DNA from: Rhodospirillales bacterium
GTDB taxonomy: Bacteria; Pseudomonadota; Alphaproteobacteria; Rhodospirillales; Magnetospirillaceae
Assembly: GCA_014379805.1 (NCBI GenBank)
Contig: JACMLB010000312.1
Location: forward strand, 1 to 36,260
DNA length: 36,260 nt
Direction of reading: 5' to 3'
Position numbers and translations under genes: made by a program. The notes below the pieces were generated by a model. It had not been told where the DNA came from and ran no database searches. It worked only from the letters and a program-made list of their open reading frames with translations. Below, piece by piece: positions 8,697-17,939 of this stretch. Numbering within the stretch: position 1 is the first letter of the stretch; each line of letters opens with the position of its first letter.

Positions 8697-9884
8697 ATGA
8701 AGGTCTTCGTAAAGGGCCTGAACACCTGCCCGCAGCGCAACCAGAAAATGGATCAGTACCTGACGTTCCTACGCGGCAACGGCCATGACATCGTTGCCAC
8801 TGCGGAGGAGAGTGACAGCATCCTGGTCTGGACCTGCGGCTTCCGCGGCGACGTGCGCGACAACAGCCTGGAGCAATTGTCAGCGTACAATGCCGACCAC
8901 AAAGGCAAGGTTATCGCCACCGGCTGCCTGCCGCAGATTTCGCCCACCCTGCTGGCCGAAACCTTCGACGGCGACATCGTCGCCTGGACCGACGAGGCCG
9001 TGGAGATGGAGCGCCGTTTCGGCACCGGCAAGTTGAGTCTTGCCGAGGCGGAGAGCATCTATACCAAAGCTGCGCTGTGCACGGATGCCGCCCAATTCCG
9101 CAGCGACAACCCGGAAGCGGACGCCATCTTCCATGATCAGTTCCTGCAGCTGATGATCGCCGAGGGCTGCCCGTTCAAATGCACCTATTGTTCGGAACGT
9201 CTGGCCTTCCCCCGCTTCCGCAGCTTTCCCGAACAGGATCTGATCGATGCCGCCGTCGCCAAAATGGGCGAGACCGGCCATTACGACCTGATGCTGATCG
9301 CCGATTGCCTGGGTGAATACGGCAAGGATACCGGCACCAGCTTGGCCAAGCTGGTCCGCCGGCTGGCGGAAATAGAACCGCGCATGCGGGCCGCCTTCAG
9401 CAATTTCCACCCCTTAGACTTTTTCGAAGATTTGGACAATTACCTCGCTTTGATCCGCACCGGCCACATCCACCACCTGAACCTGCCCATTCAATCGGCC
9501 AATGACCGGGTGCTGAAATTGATGGCCCGGCAGTACAGCAAGGCGCAGATCGAACATTGCTTCGGCCGGCTCAACCAGTTGGGCTTCACGGAATTCGATA
9601 CCCACGTGATCGTCGGCTTCCCCGGCGAGACCGATGAAGAATTTGAGGAAACGGTGGATTTCCTGCTGACCTACCGCCCCAAACACGTATTGCTCAGCCA
9701 GTTCATGGATTGCGAAGATGCCGCCGCCGGACGCCTGCCCGGCAAGGTGACGCCCGAAATCATGCGGCGGCGCAGCGACATGGCCGAAGCCCGCCTGCGC
9801 GAAGCCGGCATCTTGTGTAACAATGAAGGCAGCGAACTGATCCAGGAGCGGCTGCGCCGGCTCAATCAGGCCAGCCAGCTGTGA
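8697..9884 (+). CDS. Methylthiotransferase-like radical SAM protein without TRAM domain
   Basis: N-terminal MTTase Cys set (GLNTCPQRN, VWTCGFRG, ATGCLPQ) and radical SAM GCPFKCTYC; ends shortly after the core. Good RBS (AGGGAG) before ATG 8697. Confidence 0.85.
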   Translation: MKVFVKGLNTCPQRNQKMDQYLTFLRGNGHDIVATAEESDSILVWTCGFRGDVRDNSLEQLSAYNADHKGKVIATGCLPQISPTLLAETFDGDIVAWTDEAVEMERRFGTGKLSLAEAESIYTKAALCTDAAQFRSDNPEADAIFHDQFLQLMIAEGCPFKCTYCSERLAFPRFRSFPEQDLIDAAVAKMGETGHYDLMLIADCLGEYGKDTGTSLAKLVRRLAEIEPRMRAAFSNFHPLDFFEDLDNYLALIRTGHIHHLNLPIQSANDRVLKLMARQYSKAQIEHCFGRLNQLGFTEFDTHVIVGFPGETDEEFEETVDFLLTYRPKHVLLSQFMDCEDAAAGRLPGKVTPEIMRRRSDMAEARLREAGILCNNEGSELIQERLRRLNQASQL

Positions 9885-11221
9885 CACCTGCGGCAACGGC
9901 CTTTACCGAGGGAAACCGCCTGCGCGACCTGGGCCACCCGGCCCAGGCCGCCGCGCTGTATCGGCGCGCCCTCGCCGCCGATCCGGCCCATGTGGAAGCC
10001 CACCGCAACCTGCTGCTGAGCCTGCTGTTCTCGCCCGAATCCCACAATGCCGAACGTTTCGCCGAACATCGGCGCTTCGCCGAAAATTTCGCGCCCGCTG
10101 CCGTGGCGGCCCATGACAACTGCCCCGATCCCCACCGGCGCCTGCGCATCGGCTACCTGTCGTGCCATTTCGCCGGCAATCCGGTGGGACGCGCCGTTGA
10201 ACCGCTGTTCACCCATTGCGACCGCAAGGCCTTCGCCCCGTTCTGCTACGCCGAGCTGGACCGCCCCGATGGCCTGAGCGCCCGCTTCCGCTCCCTGGCC
10301 GAGGGCTGGCGCGCCATCGATGGCCTGAGCGACGCCCAGGTGACCCAGGCAATCCGTGACGACGGCATCGATATTCTTGTCTGTCTGGCCGGCCATCTGG
10401 ACCGCAACCGCCCCCTGGTGGCGGCTTACCGCCCCGCCCCCATCCAAATCAGCTATCACGACGCCGCCACCAGCGGGCTGGACGCCATGGATTACCTGCT
10501 GACCGATGGGGTGCTGTCGCCCCGGGACGTCAGCGAGCGCTTCACCGAACGCCTAATACGGCTACCGGTGCTGGCCTATATGGCCCCGCCGGCGGGCGCC
10601 CCCGAATGCGGCACGCGCGCCGCCGGCCCACTAATGTTCGGCTGCTTCAACGCCCCGGCAAAGCTATCGCCCCCGACGCTGGAGGCGTGGGCGGCACTGC
10701 TGCACCGGGTTCCCCATTCGCGCCTGCTGCTGCGTTTCCGCGATGCCTTCGCCGATCCGGCGCTACGCCGACAATTGCACGATTTCTTCGCCGGACGCGG
10801 CATTGGCGCAGACCGGCTGGACCTGCGCGGCGACTGTGGCGCGGACCACCCGTTGGCCATTTACCGCGAGGTGGACATCACCTTGGACCCCCATCCCTTC
10901 TCAGGCTCCACCGTGACATTCGAGTCCCTGTGGATGGGCGTTCCGGTGGTGAGCTGGCCCGGTGATGCCATGGTCGGGCGGTGGTCGGCGGCGCTGCTGG
11001 GCGCCGTCGGATTGCGCGACCTCATCGCCTCCGGAGCCGAAGATTACGTGGCGCGCGCCGCCGCCCTGGCGGCCCAATCGGAGCGACGGGACGCCTTGCG
11101 CGCCGATCTGCGCCCGCGCATTGCCGCGTCATCCCTGTGCGACGGTCCCGCCAAGACCCGCCAAATCGAACGGCTTTACCGCGCCTTCTGGCGCCGCTGG
11201 TGCAACGAGCGTACTGTCTGA
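9881..11221 (+). CDS. SPINDLY/OGT-type glycosyltransferase (GT41) with minimal TPR
   Basis: TPR-like GNRLRDLGHPAQAAALYRRALAADPAHVEAHRNL, then RRLRIGYLSCHF...DDGIDILVCLAGHLDRNR...PAPIQISYHDAATSGLDAMDYLLTD; GTG start in GTGA overlap. Confidence 0.85.
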   Translation: MTPAATAFTEGNRLRDLGHPAQAAALYRRALAADPAHVEAHRNLLLSLLFSPESHNAERFAEHRRFAENFAPAAVAAHDNCPDPHRRLRIGYLSCHFAGNPVGRAVEPLFTHCDRKAFAPFCYAELDRPDGLSARFRSLAEGWRAIDGLSDAQVTQAIRDDGIDILVCLAGHLDRNRPLVAAYRPAPIQISYHDAATSGLDAMDYLLTDGVLSPRDVSERFTERLIRLPVLAYMAPPAGAPECGTRAAGPLMFGCFNAPAKLSPPTLEAWAALLHRVPHSRLLLRFRDAFADPALRRQLHDFFAGRGIGADRLDLRGDCGADHPLAIYREVDITLDPHPFSGSTVTFESLWMGVPVVSWPGDAMVGRWSAALLGAVGLRDLIASGAEDYVARAAALAAQSERRDALRADLRPRIAASSLCDGPAKTRQIERLYRAFWRRWCNERTV

Positions 11222-11224
11222 GCC

Positions 11225-13207
11225 ATGATCCGGGAGCCAGTGATGGAAGAAACTTTCACGGTTGGTCTGGTGCAGATCAACAACAGCTTTTCCGGCCAGA
11301 GCTATCTGCCGTATTCGGTGGCCTGCCTGGAAGGATATGTGCGCCGCCATGCCGCCGCGCCGTCCCGCTACCGCTTCCTGCTGCCGGTCTACAAACGGGT
11401 GCCGGTGCACCAGGCGGTCAGCCAGTTGATGGACGCCGATCTGGTGGCGTTCAGCACCTATGTGTGGAACGGGCGCATCTCGCTGGAAATCGCGCGGCGC
11501 CTGAAGGCGGCCAAGCCGGGCATCATCATCGTCTTCGGCGGCCCCCACGTCCCCGATGCCACCGAGGCCTTCCTGCGCAGCCACCCCTTCATCGACGTGG
11601 CGGTAAACGGCGAGGGCGAGCAGGCGTTTTTGAACCTGCTGGAGGCCATGCCCAAGGGCGAGTGGGGCGGCATCCCCGGACTCAGCCGCATCGACGCCCA
11701 GGGGCGCTTTATCCAGAACCCCAAGGGCTCGCGTCTGCGCGATCTGGCCGACCTGCCCTCGCCCTTCCTGGAGGATTTGTTCACCCCGCTGATGCAGGCT
11801 AATCCGGATGAAAGCTGGATCGGGCTATGGGAAACCAATCGCGGCTGCCCGTTCCAATGCACCTATTGCGACTGGGGCTCGGCCACGGCAGCCAAGCTGG
11901 GCAAGTTCGAAATGGACCGCCTGCTGGCCGAGGCCGAATGGTTCTCGCGCCACCGCATCGAGTTCATCTTCTGCTGCGACGCCAATTTCGGCATCCTGCC
12001 CCGCGACATCGATCTGGCCGAATGCGTCGCCAAGCTGAAACGGGAAACCGGCTTCCCCAAGGCGCTGTCGGTGCAAAACACCAAGAACGCCACTGAACGC
12101 GCCTATGCCACCCAGAAGATCCTGTCCGATGCCGGCCTGTCCAAGGGCGTGGCGCTGTCCATGCAAACCTTGGATACCGGAGTGCTGAAGGCCATCAAGC
12201 GCGACAACATCTCGCTGGATACCTATCTTGAACTCCAGCGCCGCTTTACCCGCGACCGGGTCGAGACCTTTTCCGACCTGATCCTGGGCCTGCCCGGCGA
12301 GACCTACGAATCCTTTATCGCCGGTATCGACACGCTGATCACCACCGGCCAGCACAACCGCATCCAATTCAACAATCTGTCCATCCTGCCCAACGCCGAG
12401 ATGGCCGTTCCGGTCTATATGGCCGAACACGGCCTGGTCACCATCGACAGCGAAATCATCAACATCCACGGCTCCCGCATTACCGGCAAGGACGACGTGG
12501 CAGAAGTACAGCAATTAGTAATCGCCACCGCCAGCCTGCCACGGGATGACTGGCGCCGGGTCCGCGCGGTCAGTTCCATGACCGCCTTCCTGCATTTCAA
12601 CAAGCTGTTCCAGATCCCCTTGATCCTGGCCCACGAACTGTCCGGCCTGCCCTACCGCACCATGATCGAGGCGTTCATGGGGGCCGAGGCCGAACGTTAT
12701 CCGCTGCTGGCCGAGATCCGCGATTTCTTCCTGGAGGAGGCGGCCACCATCCAGCAGGGCGGGCCGGAATATCACTATTCCGAGGAATGGCTGGGCATCC
12801 ACTGGCCGGCGGACGAATACATGTTCATCAAGCTGGCCGCCGAGAACCAGTTGGACCGCTTCTATGACGAGGCGCGCCGCCTGTTGTTCACCCTGGCCGA
12901 CGATTTGCCCGCCGGCCCGCTGGAAGACGGTGTGCGGCTGAACCGGGCGTTGATCAAGCAGCCCTTCGTGACGGACGACATCACCATCACCTTGGGCCAC
13001 GACGTGCGCTCGTTCTGGAACGCCGTGCGCCAAGGCGATAGCGAGCCATTGCGCCAAGGGCCGGTGACGGTGGCCATCGACCGGTCGTCGTCCTATTACG
13101 GCGACCTGCAGGACTGGTGCCGGGAAGTGGTGTGGTGGGGCAACAAGAAGGGTGCCTATCTCTACACCAACCAAGTGGTGGAAAAGCAATTGGCCGGCCA
13201 TTTCTAG
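11225..13207 (+). CDS. B12-binding-domain radical SAM protein (copy 1)
   Basis: N-terminal B12-binding-like fold (LVAFSTYVWN...IIIVFGGPHVPDATEAFL...VNGEGEQAF) and radical SAM CPFQCTYCDWG. Confidence 0.88.
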   Translation: MIREPVMEETFTVGLVQINNSFSGQSYLPYSVACLEGYVRRHAAAPSRYRFLLPVYKRVPVHQAVSQLMDADLVAFSTYVWNGRISLEIARRLKAAKPGIIIVFGGPHVPDATEAFLRSHPFIDVAVNGEGEQAFLNLLEAMPKGEWGGIPGLSRIDAQGRFIQNPKGSRLRDLADLPSPFLEDLFTPLMQANPDESWIGLWETNRGCPFQCTYCDWGSATAAKLGKFEMDRLLAEAEWFSRHRIEFIFCCDANFGILPRDIDLAECVAKLKRETGFPKALSVQNTKNATERAYATQKILSDAGLSKGVALSMQTLDTGVLKAIKRDNISLDTYLELQRRFTRDRVETFSDLILGLPGETYESFIAGIDTLITTGQHNRIQFNNLSILPNAEMAVPVYMAEHGLVTIDSEIINIHGSRITGKDDVAEVQQLVIATASLPRDDWRRVRAVSSMTAFLHFNKLFQIPLILAHELSGLPYRTMIEAFMGAEAERYPLLAEIRDFFLEEAATIQQGGPEYHYSEEWLGIHWPADEYMFIKLAAENQLDRFYDEARRLLFTLADDLPAGPLEDGVRLNRALIKQPFVTDDITITLGHDVRSFWNAVRQGDSEPLRQGPVTVAIDRSSSYYGDLQDWCREVVWWGNKKGAYLYTNQVVEKQLAGHF

Positions 13208-13208
13208 C

Positions 13209-14183
13209 ATGCGGACCAATCCCCTGGGCCGCACAGGCCTGACCGTCTCGGCCATCGGTTTCGGCGCCTGGGGCATCGGCGGCCATACCGAGGGCGGCGG
13301 CCGGTCCTACGGCAGCACCGAGGACAGCGTCTCGGTGGCGGCGCTGGAGGCAGCCTTCGATGCCGGCGTCACTTACTACGACACCGCGCCGCTTTATGGC
13401 CTGGGCCACAGCGAGGAATTGATCGGCGCCACCTTCCACGGCGCGCGGCGCGACCGCGTGGTGATCGCCACCAAGGTCGGCTATGGCGACTTCACCACGC
13501 CACCCGATTTCACCCCTGCGGGCATCCGGCACTCGGTGGAGGCCAGCCTGCGCCGGCTGCGCAGCGAGCGCATCGACCTGCTGCAATTGCATGATTGCGA
13601 TCCCGGCCATCTGGCCGCTCACCCCGATATCCTCGACACTTTGCAGACACTGCGCCAGGAAGGCCGCATCGCCGCCATCGGCGCCAGCGTCAAAAGCCCG
13701 GCGGACGCCCTGGGATTGCTGCAAGACAGCGTGGTTCAGGTCATCCAGGCCAATTTCCACATGCTCGATCTGCGGGCGCTGGATTGCGGCCTATTGGCAT
13801 TGGCCGAGGCCCAGGGCGCGGCCATTGTCGCCCGCACGCCGCTGTGTTTCGGCTTCCTGACCGGCCGGCTGACCGGCGACGAGGTCTTTGCCGCCGACGA
13901 CCACCGCTCGCGCTGGCCGCGCAGCCAGTTGCGCGCCTGGGCCGAGTCCGCCCGCACCCTGCTGGAAATCGGCGAACCCGGTGACGACGGCACCTCCACG
14001 GCATTGCGCTTCGTGTTGTCATTCCCCGCAGTGGCAACGACCATTCCCGGCATGCTGAACCCTGCCCAGGTGGCCGAGAACACGGTAGCCGGCAAATGCC
14101 CGGCCTTGCCCCCCGCCGCCCTGGCCGAGGCCTTACGCCGCAGTCACGCTTTGGCTGACCGGCTGAAAGGGAACAGCCCATGA
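13209..14183 (+). CDS. Aldo/keto reductase
   Basis: MRTNPLGRTGLTVSAIGFGAWGIGG...FDAGVTYYDTAPLYGLGHSEELIG...RIDLLQLHD. Confidence 0.92.
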   Translation: MRTNPLGRTGLTVSAIGFGAWGIGGHTEGGGRSYGSTEDSVSVAALEAAFDAGVTYYDTAPLYGLGHSEELIGATFHGARRDRVVIATKVGYGDFTTPPDFTPAGIRHSVEASLRRLRSERIDLLQLHDCDPGHLAAHPDILDTLQTLRQEGRIAAIGASVKSPADALGLLQDSVVQVIQANFHMLDLRALDCGLLALAEAQGAAIVARTPLCFGFLTGRLTGDEVFAADDHRSRWPRSQLRAWAESARTLLEIGEPGDDGTSTALRFVLSFPAVATTIPGMLNPAQVAENTVAGKCPALPPAALAEALRRSHALADRLKGNSP

Positions 14184-14914
14184 GCGACGGATTGCGCGAG
14201 ATCGACGTGGTCGTGCTGGCCGGCGGGCTGGGCACCCGCCTGCAAGGGGTGCTGGGCGATGTGCCCAAGGTGCTGGCCCCCATCCATGGCCGCCCGTTCC
14301 TGGACCATCTGGTGGACTGGCTGGCCGGCTTCGGCGCCCGCCGCGTGGTGCTGTGCCTGGGCCATCTGGCCGACAAGGTGGTGGCCCATGTGGCGAGCCG
14401 CCCTAATCCGCTGGACATCGTCCCCGTGATCGAGCCCCAGCCCCTGGGCACCGCCGGGGCGCTGCGGCTGGCGCGGCCGCAATTGACCAGCGATCCGGTG
14501 CTGGTGATGAACGGCGACACTTGGCTGGAGGTGGATCTGGCCGCCTTCGCCCAACGCCACCTGGCGGCGGGTTCCTTGGTTTCGCTACTCTGTGTCCAGG
14601 TAGAGTCCGCCGCGCGCTACGGCAGGGTCGAGGTGGATGACCGCAATCACGTGACCCGCTTCGTGGAAAAGGACCCGGATCATACCGGCCCCGGCATGGT
14701 CAGCGCGGGCATCGCGCTGTTCGCCGTCCAATTGCTGGACCGGCTGGAAGTCATGCCGGGGCCGTCGCTGGAGCGCGACGTCCTGCAACAATTGCCGCCG
14801 GGCAGCATCCGCGCCGATCTGGTTCCCGGCGCCTTCATCGACATCGGCACCCCGGACAGCCTGCGGGCGGCGCCGGAGGTGATCCCGGAGATCAAGCCAT
14901 GCGCGTCCTGGTAA
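14180..14914 (+). CDS. Sugar-1-phosphate nucleotidyltransferase (HddC/mannose-1-P guanylyltransferase-like)
   Basis: VVVLAGGLGTRLQGVLGDVPKVLAPIHGRPFLDHLVDWL; ATGA overlap. Confidence 0.85.
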   Translation: MSDGLREIDVVVLAGGLGTRLQGVLGDVPKVLAPIHGRPFLDHLVDWLAGFGARRVVLCLGHLADKVVAHVASRPNPLDIVPVIEPQPLGTAGALRLARPQLTSDPVLVMNGDTWLEVDLAAFAQRHLAAGSLVSLLCVQVESAARYGRVEVDDRNHVTRFVEKDPDHTGPGMVSAGIALFAVQLLDRLEVMPGPSLERDVLQQLPPGSIRADLVPGAFIDIGTPDSLRAAPEVIPEIKPCASW

Positions 14915-15942
14915 CCGGCCATCTCGGCTATGTTGGCCCCATCGTGCTGCGCCAGCTTAAAGAGGCCGGCCATTGGGTCGCCGGCCTGGATTGCGGCTAT
15001 TTCCGCGACTGCACCGATGCCCATGCCGCCCTGACCCGCCCCGACCGCGAATGGATCGCCGACATCCGCGACATGGGCGCCGAAGTGGTGCGGGGAATGG
15101 ACGCCGTCATCCATCTGGCCGGCCTGTCCAATGACCCGATGGGTCAGTTGGACCCCGGGTTGACGGCGGCCATCAACCACCGCGCCACCATCCGCCTGGC
15201 ACGGATGGCCCAAGACGAGGGCGTGGGGCGCTTCATCTTCGCCTCCTCGTGCAGCCTTTACGGCGCCTCGGGCGATGCCGCCCGCCCGCTGGACGAGGAT
15301 GCTCCGTTGGCCCCGGTCAGCGCCTATGCCCGGTCCAAGGCCGATTGCGAGACCGATCTGGCGGCGCTGGCCACCGGCGGGTTCGCCCCCTTTTCCCTGC
15401 GCTTCGCCACCGCCTATGGGCTCAGCCCACGCATGCGCCTGGATCTGGTGCTCAACAATCTGACCTCGTGGGCGCGGGCCACCGGGGTGGTGCGGGTCAT
15501 GTCGGACGGCACGCCGTGGCGCCCCCTGGTTCATATCGAGGACATGGCCCAGGCCATGCTGTGCGCCCTGACCGCCCCGGTGGGCGAACGGCGCGCCTTC
15601 AATGTGGGCCGCGACGACGACAATTTGCGGGTGGCGGAAATCGCCGACATCGTCAGCCGCCAAATTCCCGGCAGCCGGGTCGAGATCACCGGCGATGCCG
15701 GCGGCGATCCGCGATCCTATCGGGTGGATTTCAGCCGCGTCAGCCAAGGTCTGCCCGGCTTCGCCCCCCGCTGGTCGGTGACCGCCGGCTGCGAGCAGAT
15801 CGATCGCTGGCTGTGCGACCGCAAGCTATCCACCGCCCATATTCAATCGCGCCACTTCGTCAGGCTGGGACAATTGCAGCATTTACGCAAAGGCGGCGTC
15901 ATCGATGACGGATTGCGGCTGATGGATGTATTGGCATGCTGA
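14899..15942 (+). CDS. NAD-dependent sugar epimerase/dehydratase (extended SDR)
   Basis: MRVLVTGHLGYVG Rossmann motif; ASSCSLYGASG and YARSK (YxxxK). Confidence 0.9.
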   Translation: MRVLVTGHLGYVGPIVLRQLKEAGHWVAGLDCGYFRDCTDAHAALTRPDREWIADIRDMGAEVVRGMDAVIHLAGLSNDPMGQLDPGLTAAINHRATIRLARMAQDEGVGRFIFASSCSLYGASGDAARPLDEDAPLAPVSAYARSKADCETDLAALATGGFAPFSLRFATAYGLSPRMRLDLVLNNLTSWARATGVVRVMSDGTPWRPLVHIEDMAQAMLCALTAPVGERRAFNVGRDDDNLRVAEIADIVSRQIPGSRVEITGDAGGDPRSYRVDFSRVSQGLPGFAPRWSVTAGCEQIDRWLCDRKLSTAHIQSRHFVRLGQLQHLRKGGVIDDGLRLMDVLAC

Positions 15943-17939
15943 TCTATCTGGCCGACCCCATTCACACCTATATGGGAACGAAGGACACGTCCTTCATTCC
16001 CCTGGGCGTCCTGAACATCGCCGCCTATGCCAAGCTGCAATTGGGCGACCGGATCGAGATCGAGGTGTTCAAATTCCCCGAGCGCATCCTGGACGCCATC
16101 GATCGGCGCCCGCCCGATGTGATCGGCGTGTCCAACTATGTCTGGAACTACCACCTCAGCAAGACGATCCTGGCCCATGCCAGGAAATACAATGCCGACG
16201 TGGTCACCGTCATGGGCGGCCCGAACGCCACCCTCACCGCAAGCTCCATGGCACGCTTCCTGGCTGATGGCGTGGTTGATTTCTACGTCCAGGACAATGT
16301 TCTTGGCGGCGAGAAGCCCTTTGTCAGCCTGATCTCGGCACTGATGTCCGGACGGTCAGGCCTGCCTAAACACAAGGATCTGCATGGCGTCACCTTCCTG
16401 GACCGCGACACCGGCACGATCCGCGAGATCAAAGCCAATGTCGCGGACGACACCCTGGAATGGCTGCCCTCGCCCTTCGAGATGGGTCTGGTGGATGAGT
16501 TTTTCGACGACGGCCTGAGGGCCATGATTTCCACCAACCGGAACTGTCCGTTCCAATGCACCTTCTGCGTCTGGGGCAACGCGTCCAAAGTGCTGCACTC
16601 CAGCGTGGCGCGGGTGATCGCCGACCTTGATTATTGCAGCACCCATGCGAAGCAGGGCCTGCTGATGATTACCGACGCCAATTACGGGCTGTTCAAGACC
16701 CGTGATCTGGAGATCGCCCGGCATATCAGGAAACTGCATCACGAACGCCAATGGCCCACCTCCATCGTCGTCAATTGGGGGCAGGTACGCTCGGAAACCG
16801 CCGTCGAGGTGGCGGATGAACTGAAAGGCATTACGCTTCTACGGCAATCCTCGCAATCCATGAACGAGGACGTGCTTAAGGCTATCAATCGGAAAAATAT
16901 CCCCGATTCCCAGTGGCGCCATGTTGCCGAGGAATGCCGTCGGGCCGGAATTGAATCATTCGCTGAGCTTATCGTCATGCTTCCCGGCGAAACCCTGGAA
17001 ACATATTTGGATGGCCTGCGTTATTTCTTCAACCTGGGGTTCAGCTGCATCAATACCAATCAGTGCCAGATTCTCGAAGGTGCTGAGATCAACACCTCCG
17101 AGCACCGCGAAAAATATGGGGTGAGGACGGCTTGGCGTCTGCTGGAGGGCGCCTACGGTGTCTACGGCGACTATGTCTGCCTGGAAGCCGAGGAAGTCGT
17201 CATTGAAACCAAGGACTTCACCTTCGACCAAAACGTCAAGGTCCGCATGCTCAACTGGTTGATCCAGATGAGCTGGACGCTGAAGCGGCATGACCTCATC
17301 GTCAAATACGTTCAAGAAAACGGCGTCAACCCGGTCGATTTCTTCCTGGCGGTCATTGCCAACGGGGATTGCGCACCGGAAGGTTTCCGCCAGATCATCC
17401 GGGACTTTGACAAGGATGCCCGCGAAGAACTGTTCCCGACCTATGACGCCCTTCATGGGCATTATTGCCAGGAAGATCGGCTGAGCAGCCTTTCCGAGGA
17501 CGGGTTCAAGAAGCTCAATACATTTTATTCGGGCATCGCCCTTGAACTCAACGATGATATTTTGACGTTCTATCGTGAGATTGCCCGAAAACTGCTGCCG
17601 GACCTTCCCGCCGGTGTGCTGTCGGATTGCGCGGACTTCCTTACAGCGCGCAGCCTGACCGTGGAGGACCTCATCACAACAGGCGACATCGCCCATAAGA
17701 AGAAGCGTTTCGCCCATGATTGGGTGAGCTGGGACCGCGACGTCGAGCGCCGCCCCATCGCCGCCTTCCGCAGCGAAGTGGGGCACACTTTCACCTTCAC
17801 CGCCGGCGAGGACCAGAAGACGGCGATCCGGGCTTTTGTCGCCGCCATGTCCGACAAGGGGCGGAACTACAAGATGAAGAAGCTTTGCGAGCCCTATTAC
17901 GGCATCCGCAAAGAGTACCTGAATTACGTAATCGCCTGA
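15936..17939 (+). CDS. B12-binding-domain radical SAM protein (copy 2)
   Basis: VIGVSNYVWNYHLSK...VVTVMGGPNATL; CPFQCTFCVWGNASK; same domain order as 11225..13207. Confidence 0.87.
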   Translation: MLIYLADPIHTYMGTKDTSFIPLGVLNIAAYAKLQLGDRIEIEVFKFPERILDAIDRRPPDVIGVSNYVWNYHLSKTILAHARKYNADVVTVMGGPNATLTASSMARFLADGVVDFYVQDNVLGGEKPFVSLISALMSGRSGLPKHKDLHGVTFLDRDTGTIREIKANVADDTLEWLPSPFEMGLVDEFFDDGLRAMISTNRNCPFQCTFCVWGNASKVLHSSVARVIADLDYCSTHAKQGLLMITDANYGLFKTRDLEIARHIRKLHHERQWPTSIVVNWGQVRSETAVEVADELKGITLLRQSSQSMNEDVLKAINRKNIPDSQWRHVAEECRRAGIESFAELIVMLPGETLETYLDGLRYFFNLGFSCINTNQCQILEGAEINTSEHREKYGVRTAWRLLEGAYGVYGDYVCLEAEEVVIETKDFTFDQNVKVRMLNWLIQMSWTLKRHDLIVKYVQENGVNPVDFFLAVIANGDCAPEGFRQIIRDFDKDAREELFPTYDALHGHYCQEDRLSSLSEDGFKKLNTFYSGIALELNDDILTFYREIARKLLPDLPAGVLSDCADFLTARSLTVEDLITTGDIAHKKKRFAHDWVSWDRDVERRPIAAFRSEVGHTFTFTAGEDQKTAIRAFVAAMSDKGRNYKMKKLCEPYYGIRKEYLNYVIA

